A stretch of 64,000 bases of DNA. Origin: Aquabacterium humicola (GTDB lineage Bacteria > Pseudomonadota > Gammaproteobacteria > Burkholderiales > Burkholderiaceae_C). A program made the translations under genes and the position numbers. Positions 35,353 through 44,162 of the stretch are shown piece by piece (within the stretch, counting starts at the first letter, position 1; every line of letters begins with the position of its first letter). The DNA lies in the NCBI RefSeq assembly GCF_030167915.1, contig NZ_JARGNB010000008.1, positions 186,001 to 250,000 of the forward strand. The letters run 5' to 3'. Under the pieces are notes generated by a model. It saw only the letters and a list, made by a program, of their open reading frames with translations, was not told the origin of the DNA and searched no databases.

Positions 35353-36479
35353 CGGCCAGCGCGTCCGTGGCGGATGCGATAGATCGCTCCGGCGTGGTCG
35401 TCGGACACCAGCAGCGAGCCGTCCGGTGCCACCAGCACGTCCGCCGGGCGACCCCAGCGCGATTCGCCTTGCAGCCAGCCCGTGGCGAACGGCGTGTACG
35501 ACACGGCCTTGTTGCCGTCGAGCTTGACGCTGCTGATGCGGTAGCCGATGCGCTTCGAACGGTTCCACGAGCCGTGCTCGGCGATGAAGATCTGCCCGCG
35601 CCAGGCTTCGGGGAACTGGGTGCCGGTGTAGAAGCGCAGGCCCAGCGCCGCGACATGCGGACCCAGCGCCTGCGCCGGCGGCGTGAACTCGCTGCACGGC
35701 CGCCTGGCGCCGAACTCCGGATCGGCCAGCGTGCCACCATGGCAGTACGGATAGCCGAAGTGCATCCCCGCCCTCGGCGCATGGTTCAGCTCGTCGGGCG
35801 GCAGGTCGTCGCCCAGGCTGTCGCGGCCGTTGTCGCTGAACCAGAGCTCGCGCGTCTGCGGATGCCAGTCGAAGCCGACGCTGTTGCGCACGCCACGTGC
35901 AAAGGTTTCGAGCTTCGAGCCGTCGGGCTGCATGCGCAGGATGGTCGCGTAGCGGTCGGCCTCGGGTTCGCAGATGTTGCAGGGCGCACCGACCGGCACG
36001 TAGAGCCAGCCGTCGGGGCCGAAGCCGATGAACTTCCAGCCGTGGTGCGTCTCGGTCGGCAGGTCGTCCCGCACCACCTTCGGCGCCGGCGGGTCGGCCA
36101 GGCGCTTGCCGATGTCGTCGAGGCGCAGGATGCGGCTGACCGCGCTGACATACAGCGCGCCGTCCTTCAGCGCCACGCCCACCGGCCTCTTCAGCCCGCT
36201 GGCGATCACGTGCAGCTTGCCGGCCCGGCCCTGCGCGTCGAGCTCCAGCGCATGCACCTTGCCTTCGTCCATCGAGCCGACGTACAGCACGTGGCCGCCG
36301 CCGGATCGTTCGCCGATCGCCATCTGGCGGGCGTTCGGCACGCGCGCGAGCAGCTCGATCGAGAAGCCGGGCGGCAGTTCGATCTTGTCGAGCGGCAGCT
36401 CCGCCGCGAAGGGGGCGCAGGCGGCGGTCAGCAGCGCGAAGGCGGCGGCAAGCGCAGGGCGGCGGAGCAGGGCCTGCAT
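35349..36479 (-). CDS. PQQ-dependent sugar dehydrogenase-like protein (sorbosone dehydrogenase type)
   Basis: A 376-residue exported six-bladed beta-propeller. The signal peptide ends near [13 protein letters not shown]; the TAAC motif could be a weak lipobox. The propeller carries the family segments [54 protein letters not shown] and [18 protein letters not shown], as in the L-sorbosone dehydrogenase family. It probably oxidises a sugar or alcohol with PQQ in the periplasm. Two cysteines in CNICEPE may form a disulfide. It overlaps dadA. Confidence 0.85.
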   Translation of the reverse strand: MQALLRRPALAAAFALLTAACAPFAAELPLDKIELPPGFSIELLARVPNARQMAIGERSGGGHVLYVGSMDEGKVHALELDAQGRAGKLHVIASGLKRPVGVALKDGALYVSAVSRILRLDDIGKRLADPPAPKVVRDDLPTETHHGWKFIGFGPDGWLYVPVGAPCNICEPEADRYATILRMQPDGSKLETFARGVRNSVGFDWHPQTRELWFSDNGRDSLGDDLPPDELNHAPRAGMHFGYPYCHGGTLADPEFGARRPCSEFTPPAQALGPHVAALGLRFYTGTQFPEAWRGQIFIAEHGSWNRSKRIGYRISSVKLDGNKAVSYTPFATGWLQGESRWGRPADVLVAPDGSLLVSDDHAGAIYRIRHGRAGR

Positions 36480-36541
36480 GGCGGAGCGGGTGAGGTCGGA
36501 CGGCCGGCCAGCATAGTCGCAAGCGGGAGTGCCTCCCATTC

Positions 36542-36561
36542 ATTTCTGTCTTGACAGAAAT
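36542..36561. promoter_or_regulatory. palindromic operator before the GbsR/MarR regulator
   Basis: Perfect 9-bp arms ATTTCTGTC and GACAGAAAT with a TT spacer, in otherwise GC-rich DNA, end 15 bases before the ATG at 36577. A TTGACA hexamer overlaps the centre. A near-copy precedes the next gene at 37273, so this is very likely the binding site of the regulator. Confidence 0.72.
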
Positions 36562-36576
36562 TCAGGAAAGCCTACG

Positions 36577-37236
36577 ATGACCGCCATGACGTCCCACAAC
36601 GCCCCCGACCGTGATCCCGGCCCCGATGCCGGGCGGCCTGCGGACGCTGCTTCGGCGTCGGTCCCGGCGCCCGAGGCCGCGCCCACCCCGGAAACCGCGG
36701 CGTCGCGGCTGACGCCGGTGTCGCAGCGCTTCGTGCTGCACTGGGGCGAGATGGGCTCGCGCTGGGGCGTCAACCGCACCGTCGGGCAGATCCATGCGTT
36801 GCTGTTCATCGCCGCGCGGCCGATGCATGCCGACGACATCGTCGAGACGCTCGGCGTCGCGCGCTCGAACGTCAGCAACAGCCTGAAGGAACTGCAGAAC
36901 TGGGGCCTCGTGCGCGTGGTGCACCTGCTGGGCGACCGGCGCGACCACTTCGAGGCGCAGGGCGACGTGTGGGAACTGTTCCGCACCGTCATCCGCGAGC
37001 GCAAGGCGCGCGAGTTCGACCCCACCGCCGGTGTGCTGCGTGAATGCCTCGCGCATCCGGACATCGCGCGCGAACCCGCGGCCAGCCGCCAGCGCATCGC
37101 ACAGACGCTGGCGCTGATGGAGACGCTGTCCGCCTGGGGCGACGAGATGCTGCGCCTGCCGCCGGACACGCTGATGAAGATCATGAAGCTCGGCGCGCGC
37201 ATCCAGGCGCTGGTGCGCGGCAAGGCCGCCGACTAG
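36577..37236 (+). CDS. GbsR/MarR-family transcriptional regulator
   Basis: A 219-residue regulator. The first 50 residues are Pro/Ala-rich; the winged-helix domain (about 55-140) contains GRTVGQIHALLF-like and DDIVETLGVARSNVSNSLKE segments typical of GbsR-type repressors, and a helical C-terminus probably mediates dimerisation. AGGAAAG precedes the ATG at 36577; a second in-frame ATG at 36586 is possible. A palindrome lies just upstream and a near-identical one before the following operon, indicating autoregulation and control of that operon. Confidence 0.86.
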   Translation: MTAMTSHNAPDRDPGPDAGRPADAASASVPAPEAAPTPETAASRLTPVSQRFVLHWGEMGSRWGVNRTVGQIHALLFIAARPMHADDIVETLGVARSNVSNSLKELQNWGLVRVVHLLGDRRDHFEAQGDVWELFRTVIRERKAREFDPTAGVLRECLAHPDIAREPAASRQRIAQTLALMETLSAWGDEMLRLPPDTLMKIMKLGARIQALVRGKAAD

Positions 37237-37272
37237 CGGCGTGGCCGCGCCCGGGTTCATTTGCGCTCAAAC

Positions 37273-37292
37273 ATTTCTCTCTGGACAGAAAT
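37273..37292. promoter_or_regulatory. second copy of the palindromic operator, before the DCC1 operon
   Basis: Arms ATTTCTCTC and GACAGAAAT with a TG spacer: one mismatch from the site at 36542. It ends 17 bases before the ATG at 37310, matching the layout in front of the regulator gene. Presence before both genes marks a small regulon. Confidence 0.7.
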
Positions 37293-37309
37293 TACGGAAA
37301 GGAAGCGAG

Positions 37310-37807
37310 ATGACTGATCGACTGCAGGTCTTCTACGACCGTTCGTGCACGCTGTGCGCCGGCGAGATGCACGCGCTGAAGGCGCTGGACCAGGACGACT
37401 GGATCGAGCTGGTCGACTGCTCGGCGCCCGCCTTCGACGACGCGCCGTACCGCGCCGACGGCATCACGCGCGACGCGATGCTGGCGCGGCTGCACGTGCG
37501 CGAGCCGCAGGGCGCGTGGCATGTCGGCGTCGATGCCTTCGGGCTGCTCTACGGCCTGCTGGGGCTGGACGCGATCGCCACCGCGTGGACCCATCCGCTG
37601 ACGCGGCCGGTCACCGAGCGCCTGTACCCGTGGATCGCCCGGCACCGGCACGCGCTGTCCCGGCTCGGCCTGCACCGGCTGGCGCCGTGGCTCAGCAGCC
37701 TCGCGGCGCACCGCGCGGCGCGGCGGCCGCACTGCCGCAACGGTGCCTGTGCGCACGATCCGGCACCCAACCCGGCTTCGGCCACTCTGCAAGGACGCGT
37801 CCTATGA
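37310..37807 (+). CDS. DCC1-like (DUF393) thiol-disulfide oxidoreductase
   Basis: A 165-residue protein with the DUF393 start VFYDRSCTLCAGEMHAL, whose CTLC pair is a thioredoxin-like redox site. It continues with VDAFGLLYGLLGLD, a typical middle helix. The C-terminal 40 residues are basic and Cys-containing (HCRNGACAH). Family members are thought to reduce or form disulfides; targets are unknown. GGAAAGGAAG precedes the ATG. It is the first gene of a four-gene overlapping operon under the palindromic operator. Confidence 0.86.
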   Translation: MTDRLQVFYDRSCTLCAGEMHALKALDQDDWIELVDCSAPAFDDAPYRADGITRDAMLARLHVREPQGAWHVGVDAFGLLYGLLGLDAIATAWTHPLTRPVTERLYPWIARHRHALSRLGLHRLAPWLSSLAAHRAARRPHCRNGACAHDPAPNPASATLQGRVL

Positions 37808-38220
37808 GCGCTATCAGCTTCCGCCCAGGCACCACCCGTTCCCGAGCTGCCGTCAGTGCCCAGGTGTTCGCCGTCTACCTCTTCGCGACCGGCGTCGTCG
37901 CGGTGATCGCGCCGGACCTGCTGCTGTCCGTGTTGCGCATGCCGCCGGCAACCGACGTGTGGTTCCGTGTCGTCGGCGTCACCGCCTTCATGATCGGCGT
38001 CTTCGCCTGGGTCGCGGGCCGGCACGAGCTGAGGCCCTTCTTCGTCGCGTCGGTGTATACGCGCGGCACCGTGTTCGCGGTCTTCACCGCGTTCGCCGTC
38101 CTCGGCCTCGCGCCACCGATGCTGGTGCTCTTCGGCACCATCGACCTGCTCGGCGGGCTGTGGACGCACCGGGCCCTGAAAGCCGACGCGCGGTGCGCGT
38201 CGGGCCGAGGAGAGCTTTGA
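37804..38220 (+). CDS. hypothetical membrane protein, about four helices
   Basis: A 138-residue protein with hydrophobic stretches at about 20-45 (VFAVYLFATGVVAVIAPDLL), 55-75 (VVGVTAFMIGVFAWVAG), 85-105 and 110-130. I do not recognise a family with certainty. It begins within the stop of the DCC1 gene (ATGA) and ends in TGATG with the next gene, so it belongs firmly to this operon. Confidence 0.72.
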   Translation: MSAISFRPGTTRSRAAVSAQVFAVYLFATGVVAVIAPDLLLSVLRMPPATDVWFRVVGVTAFMIGVFAWVAGRHELRPFFVASVYTRGTVFAVFTAFAVLGLAPPMLVLFGTIDLLGGLWTHRALKADARCASGRGEL

Positions 38221-38603
38221 TGGACACCGACCTCTTCTTCGTGTCGCTGGGCCTGACGACAGTCGTCGTCGGCGGTGCGATGGCCTACCTGCGCGGCACG
38301 ACGCGCCGGCTGCTGCGCGAGCTGTGCGATTCGGATGCAGGCGCGGCCTTCTGGCTGCGCAGCACCGACGTGCTGGCGATGTGCGGCTCGCTGATCCTCG
38401 TGCCGGCGTTCGGCGGCCTGCGCAACGGCGCGGCGTGGACCGACCAGCTGCGGCTGGTGATCGGCCTGGCGCTGGCCGGCATCTTCGTCAGCGTGATCTT
38501 CGTCGCCAGCAGCGTGCGTGGCGCGACCCTGCGCGCGCAGACGACGCCGACGGCGCCGGCAGCACCCGCAGGCGAGCCGGGCGGCGCGGGGGCGCGTGCA
38601 TGA
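38220..38603 (+). CDS. hypothetical membrane protein, about three helices
   Basis: A 127-residue protein with membrane helices near residues 6-24, 48-67 and 78-98, followed by a Pro/Ala/Gly-rich soluble tail. No known family recognised. Its start overlaps the previous stop (TGATG at 38218-38222) and its stop overlaps the next start (ATGA at 38600). Probably functions with its membrane-protein neighbours. Confidence 0.7.
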   Translation: MDTDLFFVSLGLTTVVVGGAMAYLRGTTRRLLRELCDSDAGAAFWLRSTDVLAMCGSLILVPAFGGLRNGAAWTDQLRLVIGLALAGIFVSVIFVASSVRGATLRAQTTPTAPAAPAGEPGGAGARA

Positions 38604-39145
38604 AACGCGCCGGGCTGATCCGTCCGCAGGTGCCGCCCGAGGCCTGGCGGCTGGTGATGCGCTTCGGCTTCTACGGTCCGCTGGTCGGTGGCGCGCCCTA
38701 CAACTGGATGCTGTTCCCGCTGCCGTTCTCGTACCTGCTGGGCATCGGTCCCGCGCTGCTGTGCGGCGTCGGCTTCGCGCTCTGGTGGTTCGGCCCGGCC
38801 CAGCGGTCGCTCGGGGCCGGCTGGCGCGCGCTGGCCGGCGCCGCAATCGCTGCGGTCGCCTGCGCGCTGTGGGCGCTGGTCACCTCGTCCTGGGACGGCC
38901 GTGCCGACGACCTGTCGTGGTGGCTGGCCGTGCTGTGCCTGCACGGCGTGCCGGCCGGCGCGCTGATCGGCGCCGGCGGCGTGAAGATCGATCGGGATGC
39001 CCTCGGGGCTCGCCCTGCGGCCTTCGCGAGGGCGGCGGCCCGGCGCGCTCAGGCGTCGAGGGCGAGCGCCGGCGTGCCGGCGGCGGCGCCGGACAGGCGC
39101 GACAACGCGGCCTCGATCTCGGCGATCAGCGCGTCTTCCTCGTAG
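38600..39145 (+). CDS. hypothetical membrane protein whose 3' end overlaps the opposite-strand receiver gene
   Basis: A 181-residue protein with about four hydrophobic helices in residues 15-135 ([20 protein letters not shown] is one). The last 45 residues are Ala/Ser/Arg-rich and unlike a membrane protein; they are encoded by DNA that is also the 3' end of the gene at 39049-40491 on the other strand, so the reading frame may have lost an earlier stop. It starts by ATGA overlap with the gene before it. Confidence 0.65.
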   Translation: MKRAGLIRPQVPPEAWRLVMRFGFYGPLVGGAPYNWMLFPLPFSYLLGIGPALLCGVGFALWWFGPAQRSLGAGWRALAGAAIAAVACALWALVTSSWDGRADDLSWWLAVLCLHGVPAGALIGAGGVKIDRDALGARPAAFARAAARRAQASRASAGVPAAAPDRRDNAASISAISASSS

Positions 39146-40491
39146 GGCTTGCCCATCAGCACGGTGACGCCGGCGGCCTTCGCGTCGGCGCGGTGCTTCT
39201 CGTCCGACGACGTGATCATGATGATCGGGACGTGCGCGGTGCGCGGGTTGCTGCGCACATGGCGGGTCAGCTCGAAGCCGTCCATGCCGGGCATCTCGAC
39301 ATCGGTGATCAGCACGTGCGGCAGCGCGTCGCCGAACAGGCGCACCGCGTCCATGCCGTCCTCGGCCAAGACGACGCGGTACTGGTGCTTGGCCAGCACG
39401 CGGCTGGTCTTGACGCGCACGACCTTCGAATCGTCGGCGACCATCACCAGCGTGTCGGCCGGCGTGCGGGCCGCCCGCGGCGCGGCGGGCGCGTGGTCGG
39501 TGGGCAGGTGGGCGGCGGCCGCGGCCACGGCGGCGGCGGCGGGCGCGGCGCTTTCGGCGGTATCGCGGCGGGCGGCGGCCTCGGCCGCGGCACGGGCTTC
39601 CTGGGCGGCACGCTCCTCGGCGGCCCGGCGCTCGGCATCGAGGCGGATGGCTTCGGCGCGGGCGGCGGCCTCGCGTTCGGCCGCGAGGCGTGCGGCTTCG
39701 GCCGCGGCCGCGGCGGCGGCTTGTTCCGCGGCGACGCGTTCGGCCTCGCGCCGCTCGCTTTCCAACCGCGCGGCCTCGGCGCGCTCGGCTTCGATGCGAA
39801 GGGCTTCGGCCCGCTCGGCCGCGAGGCGTGCGGCTTCCGCCGCCAGGCGAGCGGCCTCACGCTGTTCGGCTTCGATGCGCTCGGCGTCGACCCGGGCCGC
39901 CTCGGCGCGCTCGGCGTCGAGCCTGGCGGCCTCGGCGCGCTCCGCTTCAGCGGCCAGGCGCTCGGCCTCGCGGCGCTCGGCGTCGATGCGTTCGGCCTCG
40001 AGCCGGCGCGCTTCCTCGCGCTCGGCTTCGGCCGCCCGGCGCTGGGCTTCCGCCGCCTGCCGTTCGGCTTCCAGGCGCTCGGCTTCGAGGCGCTCGGCTT
40101 GCTGGCGCTCGGCCTCGGCGTATTCCGCGGCGAGCCGCTCGTCTTCGAGTCGTTCGGCTTCCAGGCGGGCCGCTTCGGCCTGCTGGCGCTCGTTCTCCTG
40201 CCGGACGGCCTCGGCGCGTTCGGCCTCCAGCAGCGCCTGCTCGGCCTCGATTCGCGCCTGCTCGGCCTGCGCGGCGCGCGCGGCGTCGGCCTTCTCGGCA
40301 TCGAGGCGGGCGGCCTGCTGGCGCTCGGCTTCGGCCTCGGCCAGGTTGTCGGCGATGCCGCTGTCGATCTGGATGCTGGGTGTCAGCGCGTGCGGGTCGC
40401 TGCGCTCGCGCTTGCGCGGCCAGCCGGGGCGCCCGGCCAGCAGCCAGACGATCAGCACGGCCGCCAGGGCCCACAACAGGTACTCGTTCAT
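39049..40491 (-). CDS. membrane-anchored long-helix protein with C-terminal receiver domain
   Basis: A 480-residue protein of unusual layout. Residues 4-19 form one membrane helix ([19 protein letters not shown]); about 45-310 are almost only Ala, Glu, Arg and Gln in seven- to eleven-residue patterns such as [18 protein letters not shown], expected to be a very long helix or coiled coil. About 345-465 is a response-regulator receiver domain with D353/D354, phosphoacceptor D397 ([13 protein letters not shown]) and K448 (LMGKPY). No DNA-binding output is present. The helix resembles TolA-type stalks; function is unknown. Confidence 0.8.
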   Translation of the reverse strand: MNEYLLWALAAVLIVWLLAGRPGWPRKRERSDPHALTPSIQIDSGIADNLAEAEAERQQAARLDAEKADAARAAQAEQARIEAEQALLEAERAEAVRQENERQQAEAARLEAERLEDERLAAEYAEAERQQAERLEAERLEAERQAAEAQRRAAEAEREEARRLEAERIDAERREAERLAAEAERAEAARLDAERAEAARVDAERIEAEQREAARLAAEAARLAAERAEALRIEAERAEAARLESERREAERVAAEQAAAAAAAEAARLAAEREAAARAEAIRLDAERRAAEERAAQEARAAAEAAARRDTAESAAPAAAAVAAAAAHLPTDHAPAAPRAARTPADTLVMVADDSKVVRVKTSRVLAKHQYRVVLAEDGMDAVRLFGDALPHVLITDVEMPGMDGFELTRHVRSNPRTAHVPIIMITSSDEKHRADAKAAGVTVLMGKPYEEDALIAEIEAALSRLSGAAAGTPALALDA

Positions 40492-40684
40492 CAGCGTGAA
40501 ACCTCGATCGCCCTGGCGACGCCTGTCAGGGTCGCGGACGTACTTGCAGCAATGGCGGGGAGCATAGCGTCGGCATCGCGACCGCGATGCGACGAAATGC
40601 TGCCGATCGACGGCGCAAACCGTGCGGATGTCGCTGCGTCGCCGGGTCGATCAGCGTGGGGCAGTCGGGGCGTCGGCCGGGATG

Positions 40685-41191
40685 TCAGCCGGTGGCGTCG
40701 GCGCCGCCGGCCGGCTCGCGCAGCAGCAGCCGCATGCGCCGCGCGGCGATCAGACCGTCGTAGTAGCCCGGCAGCAGCTGCACGTCGGCGAAGCCGAGGC
40801 CGAGGTAGAAGCGGTGGGCGCCGGGGTTGTCGGCGCGCAGCTCGAGCTGGATCGATGCCATGCCGGCGATGCGCGCCGACTTCAGCAGCCACTCGACCAT
40901 CCGGTGCCCGATGCCGCGCCGCTGCTGCTGCGGCCGCACGCCCAGCAGCACCAGGTGCGCCCGCTCGTCGCCGAACTGCATCACCGCGAAGCCTTGCACG
41001 CCGGCATGGTCGTGGGCGACCAGGGCGATCGTCTCGTCGTCGGCCATCAGCCGCAGCATGTGCACGGTGTGGTAGCGCCAGGGCAGCCCGGCCTCGATCA
41101 GGTCGCGCGACATGGCCGCCATCTGGCGGGCATCGGCGGCGCGCGCGGGGCGCAGGGTGACGGCGCTGGAAACCACGCGGCGATTCTGCAT
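40685..41191 (-). CDS. GNAT-family N-acetyltransferase (RimI-like)
   Basis: A 168-residue acetyltransferase. The acetyl-CoA loop is VRPQQQRRGIGHRMVEWLL (about 85-103) and the C-terminal motif is ELRADNPGAHRFYLGLGF. The size and motif order fit RimI-like enzymes or general GNAT proteins; the substrate is not known. It ends 193 bp from the receiver-domain gene and is divergent from the quinoprotein gene at 41399. Confidence 0.86.
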   Translation of the reverse strand: MQNRRVVSSAVTLRPARAADARQMAAMSRDLIEAGLPWRYHTVHMLRLMADDETIALVAHDHAGVQGFAVMQFGDERAHLVLLGVRPQQQRRGIGHRMVEWLLKSARIAGMASIQLELRADNPGAHRFYLGLGFADVQLLPGYYDGLIAARRMRLLLREPAGGADATG

Positions 41192-41398
41192 CGCTGCCGA
41201 TCACAAGCAACCGTTTCATCGGCGACCCAGGCCCATTTCGCAGGTCCCGCCGGCGCGGCGCGGTGCCCGACGCGGTGACCAGCGGACGCGGCGGGTTCGG
41301 CCGCCGCGTGGCGCGCGGCCGGACACGATCGGTAGCCGCGCCCTCTCGCCGGAGCGGGTACAACGTGCCGCGCGGCCTGCTGCCGCCGGAGGCTTCGC

Positions 41399-42889
41399 AT
41401 GCACCCGCGCCATCGTTCGCTGCTGCTGTTGCTGAGCTTGTGGGTCGCGGCCTGCGGCGGCGGCGGCGGGGGCGAAACACCATCGCCGCCGCCACCCGCG
41501 CCGGCGCCGCAGCCGCCGGCCCCGCCACCGCCGTCCCCGCCGCCACCGCCGCCGCCGTCACCGGTCGCAGCCCCGGTGATCACGTCCCCCACGGCGCTGG
41601 CCGACGGCCTGAGCGGCCCGCTGGTCCTGGCCGCGAACGCACCCGGCGCCGCGGCGGTCGAGTTCCAGATCGACGGCCTGACGCTGCCGGAGGACACGGC
41701 CGCGCCGTTCGCCGCCAGCGTCGATGCGCAGGCCCATGCCGCCGGCCAGCACGTGCTGCGCGCCCGGTCCCGCGCGGCCGACGGCACGCGCTCTGCGTGG
41801 TCCAGCGTCACCGTGCGCTTCGGCGGCAGCCGCGCGCTGCCGGCCGGCTTCACGAAGACCGAGGGCTGGGTCGCCGGCCTGCAGTCGGCCACCGCGTTCG
41901 CGCAGGCGCCGGATGGGCGCTGGTTCGTCGCCCAGCAGGGTGGCGCGGTGCGCATCGTCAAGAACGGGCAACTGCTGCCGACGCCGTTCGCCGCGATGGC
42001 CACCGCGGCGGTCGGCGAACGCGGGTTGATCGGCATCGCGCTGCACCCGGATTTCGCGAGCAACGGCTTCGTCTACCTGCACTACACCTCGGCGCAGGGC
42101 GGTGCGCACAACCGCATCAGCCGGCTGGTGGCGACGGGCGACGTCGCCAGCGGACCGGAGCAGGTGCTGGTCGACCTGCCGGCCCTGTCGCAGGCGACCA
42201 ACCACAACGGCGGCGCACTGCACTTCGGCGTCGACCGCAAGCTCTACGTCGGCGTCGGCGACAACGCCGACAGCGCGAAATCGCAGGACCGCAGCCACCC
42301 CTTCGGCAAGCTGCTGCGCTTCAACGACGACGGCAGCATTCCCGGGGACAACCCCTTCTGCACGACGCCCGGCCAGCTGGCCTGCGCGGTGTGGGCGATG
42401 GGCCTGCGCAACCCGTTCACCTTCGCGGTGCAGCCCGGCACGGGGCGGCTGCACATCAACGACGTCGGCGCCGCTGCGTGGGAGGAGGTCAACCTCGGCG
42501 CGGCCGGCGCGAACCACGGCTGGCCGGCGTCGGAAGGACCGAACGGCGTCGCGGCCGGCCACACCGCGCCGCTGTTCGCCTACCGGCATGGCGACGCCAC
42601 GCCGCCGGGATCGGGGCCCGGCGGCTTCTTCAGCGGCATCGCGATCGTCGGCGCGGCCTTCTACCCGGCCGGCGGCAGTTTTCCGGCCGCGTACCATGGC
42701 AGTTACTTCTTTGCCGACCTCGGCAGCCGCTTCGTCGCCCGGCTCGCGCCGGCCGAAGCGGGCGAAACCGTGATGGCCAGCAGCTTCGCGCAGGTCGACA
42801 GCGCGCCGCGCGACCTGCGCATCGGTGCCGATGGGGCGCTGTACGTGCTCGGTGCTGGCACCATCGCGCGCATCGCCGTCGTGCCGTGA
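41399..42889 (+). CDS. PQQ-dependent sugar dehydrogenase lipoprotein
   Basis: A 496-residue lipoprotein with a lipobox (LWVAAC, Cys19), a Gly run and a Pro-rich linker (about 25-55). Then come a beta-sandwich-like domain (60-140) and a soluble glucose/sorbosone dehydrogenase propeller with LIGIALHPDFASNGFVYLHY, ATNHNGGALHFGVDRKLYVG and WAMGLRNPFTF. It probably oxidises an aldose with PQQ at the cell surface or in the periplasm. The linker and extra domain suggest outer-membrane anchoring with reach (inference). Followed 19 bp later by an exported peptidase. Confidence 0.88.
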   Translation: MHPRHRSLLLLLSLWVAACGGGGGGETPSPPPPAPAPQPPAPPPPSPPPPPPPSPVAAPVITSPTALADGLSGPLVLAANAPGAAAVEFQIDGLTLPEDTAAPFAASVDAQAHAAGQHVLRARSRAADGTRSAWSSVTVRFGGSRALPAGFTKTEGWVAGLQSATAFAQAPDGRWFVAQQGGAVRIVKNGQLLPTPFAAMATAAVGERGLIGIALHPDFASNGFVYLHYTSAQGGAHNRISRLVATGDVASGPEQVLVDLPALSQATNHNGGALHFGVDRKLYVGVGDNADSAKSQDRSHPFGKLLRFNDDGSIPGDNPFCTTPGQLACAVWAMGLRNPFTFAVQPGTGRLHINDVGAAAWEEVNLGAAGANHGWPASEGPNGVAAGHTAPLFAYRHGDATPPGSGPGGFFSGIAIVGAAFYPAGGSFPAAYHGSYFFADLGSRFVARLAPAEAGETVMASSFAQVDSAPRDLRIGADGALYVLGAGTIARIAVVP

Positions 42890-42908
42890 CGGCCGCGCAG
42901 GGGGTTGC

Positions 42909-44162
42909 ATGAGCCGGTCGACCGCTGTCCTCGCCCTCGTGTTCGCCGCGGTGTGCGCGCTGGTCTCGCCGGTGCGGGCCGCGCGCGACGACGTGCTCCT
43001 GGCCGCCGCGCAGGCCGCGCAGCCGGCGCTGATCGAGACGCTCAGGCAGCTGGTGTCGATCGAGTCCGGCAGCCGCGATGCCGCGGGTCTCGCGCGGGTG
43101 GCCGAGCTCGCGGCGCAGCGGCTGCAGGCCCTCGGCGCGGTGGTCGACCGGTTGCCGCCGGCGGCTGGCCATGGGCCGATGGTGCAGGCCACGTTCACCG
43201 GCAACGGCCGGCGCCGCTTCCTGCTGATCGGGCACCTGGACACCGTCTACCCGGCGGGCACGCTGGCGCAGCAGCCGTGGCGCATCGACGGCAACCGGCT
43301 GCACGGCCCGGGCATCGCCGACGACAAGGGCGGCGTCGCGCTGATCCTGCATGCGCTGGCGCTGTTGAAGGACGCCGGCTGGCGCGACTTCGCGCAGCTG
43401 ACGGTGCTGCTGAACGCCGACGAGGAGATCGGCTCGATCGGCTCCGGCGAACGGCTGGCGCAGCTTGGCGAACAGCACGACGTGGTGCTGAGCTTCGAGC
43501 CGACCGCGGCGAAGGACGTGACCCGGCGCGAAGGCGTGCTGCTCTCGGCCGCCGGCACCGCCACCGCGGTGCTCGAGGTCAGGGGCCGCGCCTCGCATGC
43601 CGGCGTCGCGCCCGACAGCGGCCGCAATGCCTTCATCGAGCTGGCGCACCAGGTGCTGCAGACGCAGGACGTCGCGAAGGGCGTGCCCGGCGCGCAGCTG
43701 AACTGGACCTGGGCGCAGGCCGGCGCCATCCGCAACCAGATTCCCGACAGCGCGAGCGCCACCGCCGACGTGCGGCTGCTGCAGGCCGACAGCGCCCCCA
43801 GGCTCGAAGCGGCGCTGAAGGCGCGGGTCGCCGAAAGCCGGCGCGTGCCGGACACCGAGGTCAGCGTGCGCGTGATCGTCGGCCGGCCGCCGTACATCGC
43901 GAGCGAGCGCGGCCGCGCGCTGGCGCTGAAGGCGCAAAGCCTCTATGCCGAGCTCGACGGCCGGCCGCTCGTGCTGGTGCCGACCACCGGCGGCGCGACC
44001 GATGCGGGCTTCGCCGGGCGCTCCGGCAAGCCGGCGGTGCTGGAAGGCCTGGGCCTGGCCGGCTGGAACTACCACGCGCGCGACGAGTACATCGAGATCG
44101 ATTCGATCGTGCCGCGGCTGTACCTCGCGGCGCGGCTGTTGATCGAGCTGGGGCGCGAGTGA
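42909..44162 (+). CDS. exported M20-family peptidase (glutamate carboxypeptidase type)
   Basis: A 417-residue zinc peptidase with a signal peptide ending near SPVRAA. The metal ligands and catalytic residues of the CPG2-like M20A group are seen in IGHLDTVYP, GPGIADDKGG, ADEEIGS, FEPTAAKD and the last histidine in YHARDEYIEID. The dimerisation domain holds GRASHAGVAPDSGRNA. It likely removes C-terminal glutamate from folates or peptides in the periplasm. Its stop abuts that of the convergent helicase gene. Confidence 0.9.
   Translation: MSRSTAVLALVFAAVCALVSPVRAARDDVLLAAAQAAQPALIETLRQLVSIESGSRDAAGLARVAELAAQRLQALGAVVDRLPPAAGHGPMVQATFTGNGRRRFLLIGHLDTVYPAGTLAQQPWRIDGNRLHGPGIADDKGGVALILHALALLKDAGWRDFAQLTVLLNADEEIGSIGSGERLAQLGEQHDVVLSFEPTAAKDVTRREGVLLSAAGTATAVLEVRGRASHAGVAPDSGRNAFIELAHQVLQTQDVAKGVPGAQLNWTWAQAGAIRNQIPDSASATADVRLLQADSAPRLEAALKARVAESRRVPDTEVSVRVIVGRPPYIASERGRALALKAQSLYAELDGRPLVLVPTTGGATDAGFAGRSGKPAVLEGLGLAGWNYHARDEYIEIDSIVPRLYLAARLLIELGRE

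Noticed and set aside
36551-36588. Leaderless transcript of the GbsR-type gene from TTGACA/TACGAT
   Set aside because: The spacing would place the transcript start at the ATG at 36586, but a good ribosome binding site (AGGAAAG) serves the ATG at 36577, so a normal leader is more likely.
40492-40684. Possible small gene between the receiver protein and GNAT genes
   Set aside because: Open frames here are short or antisense continuations without a ribosome binding site or motif; nothing supportable is seen.
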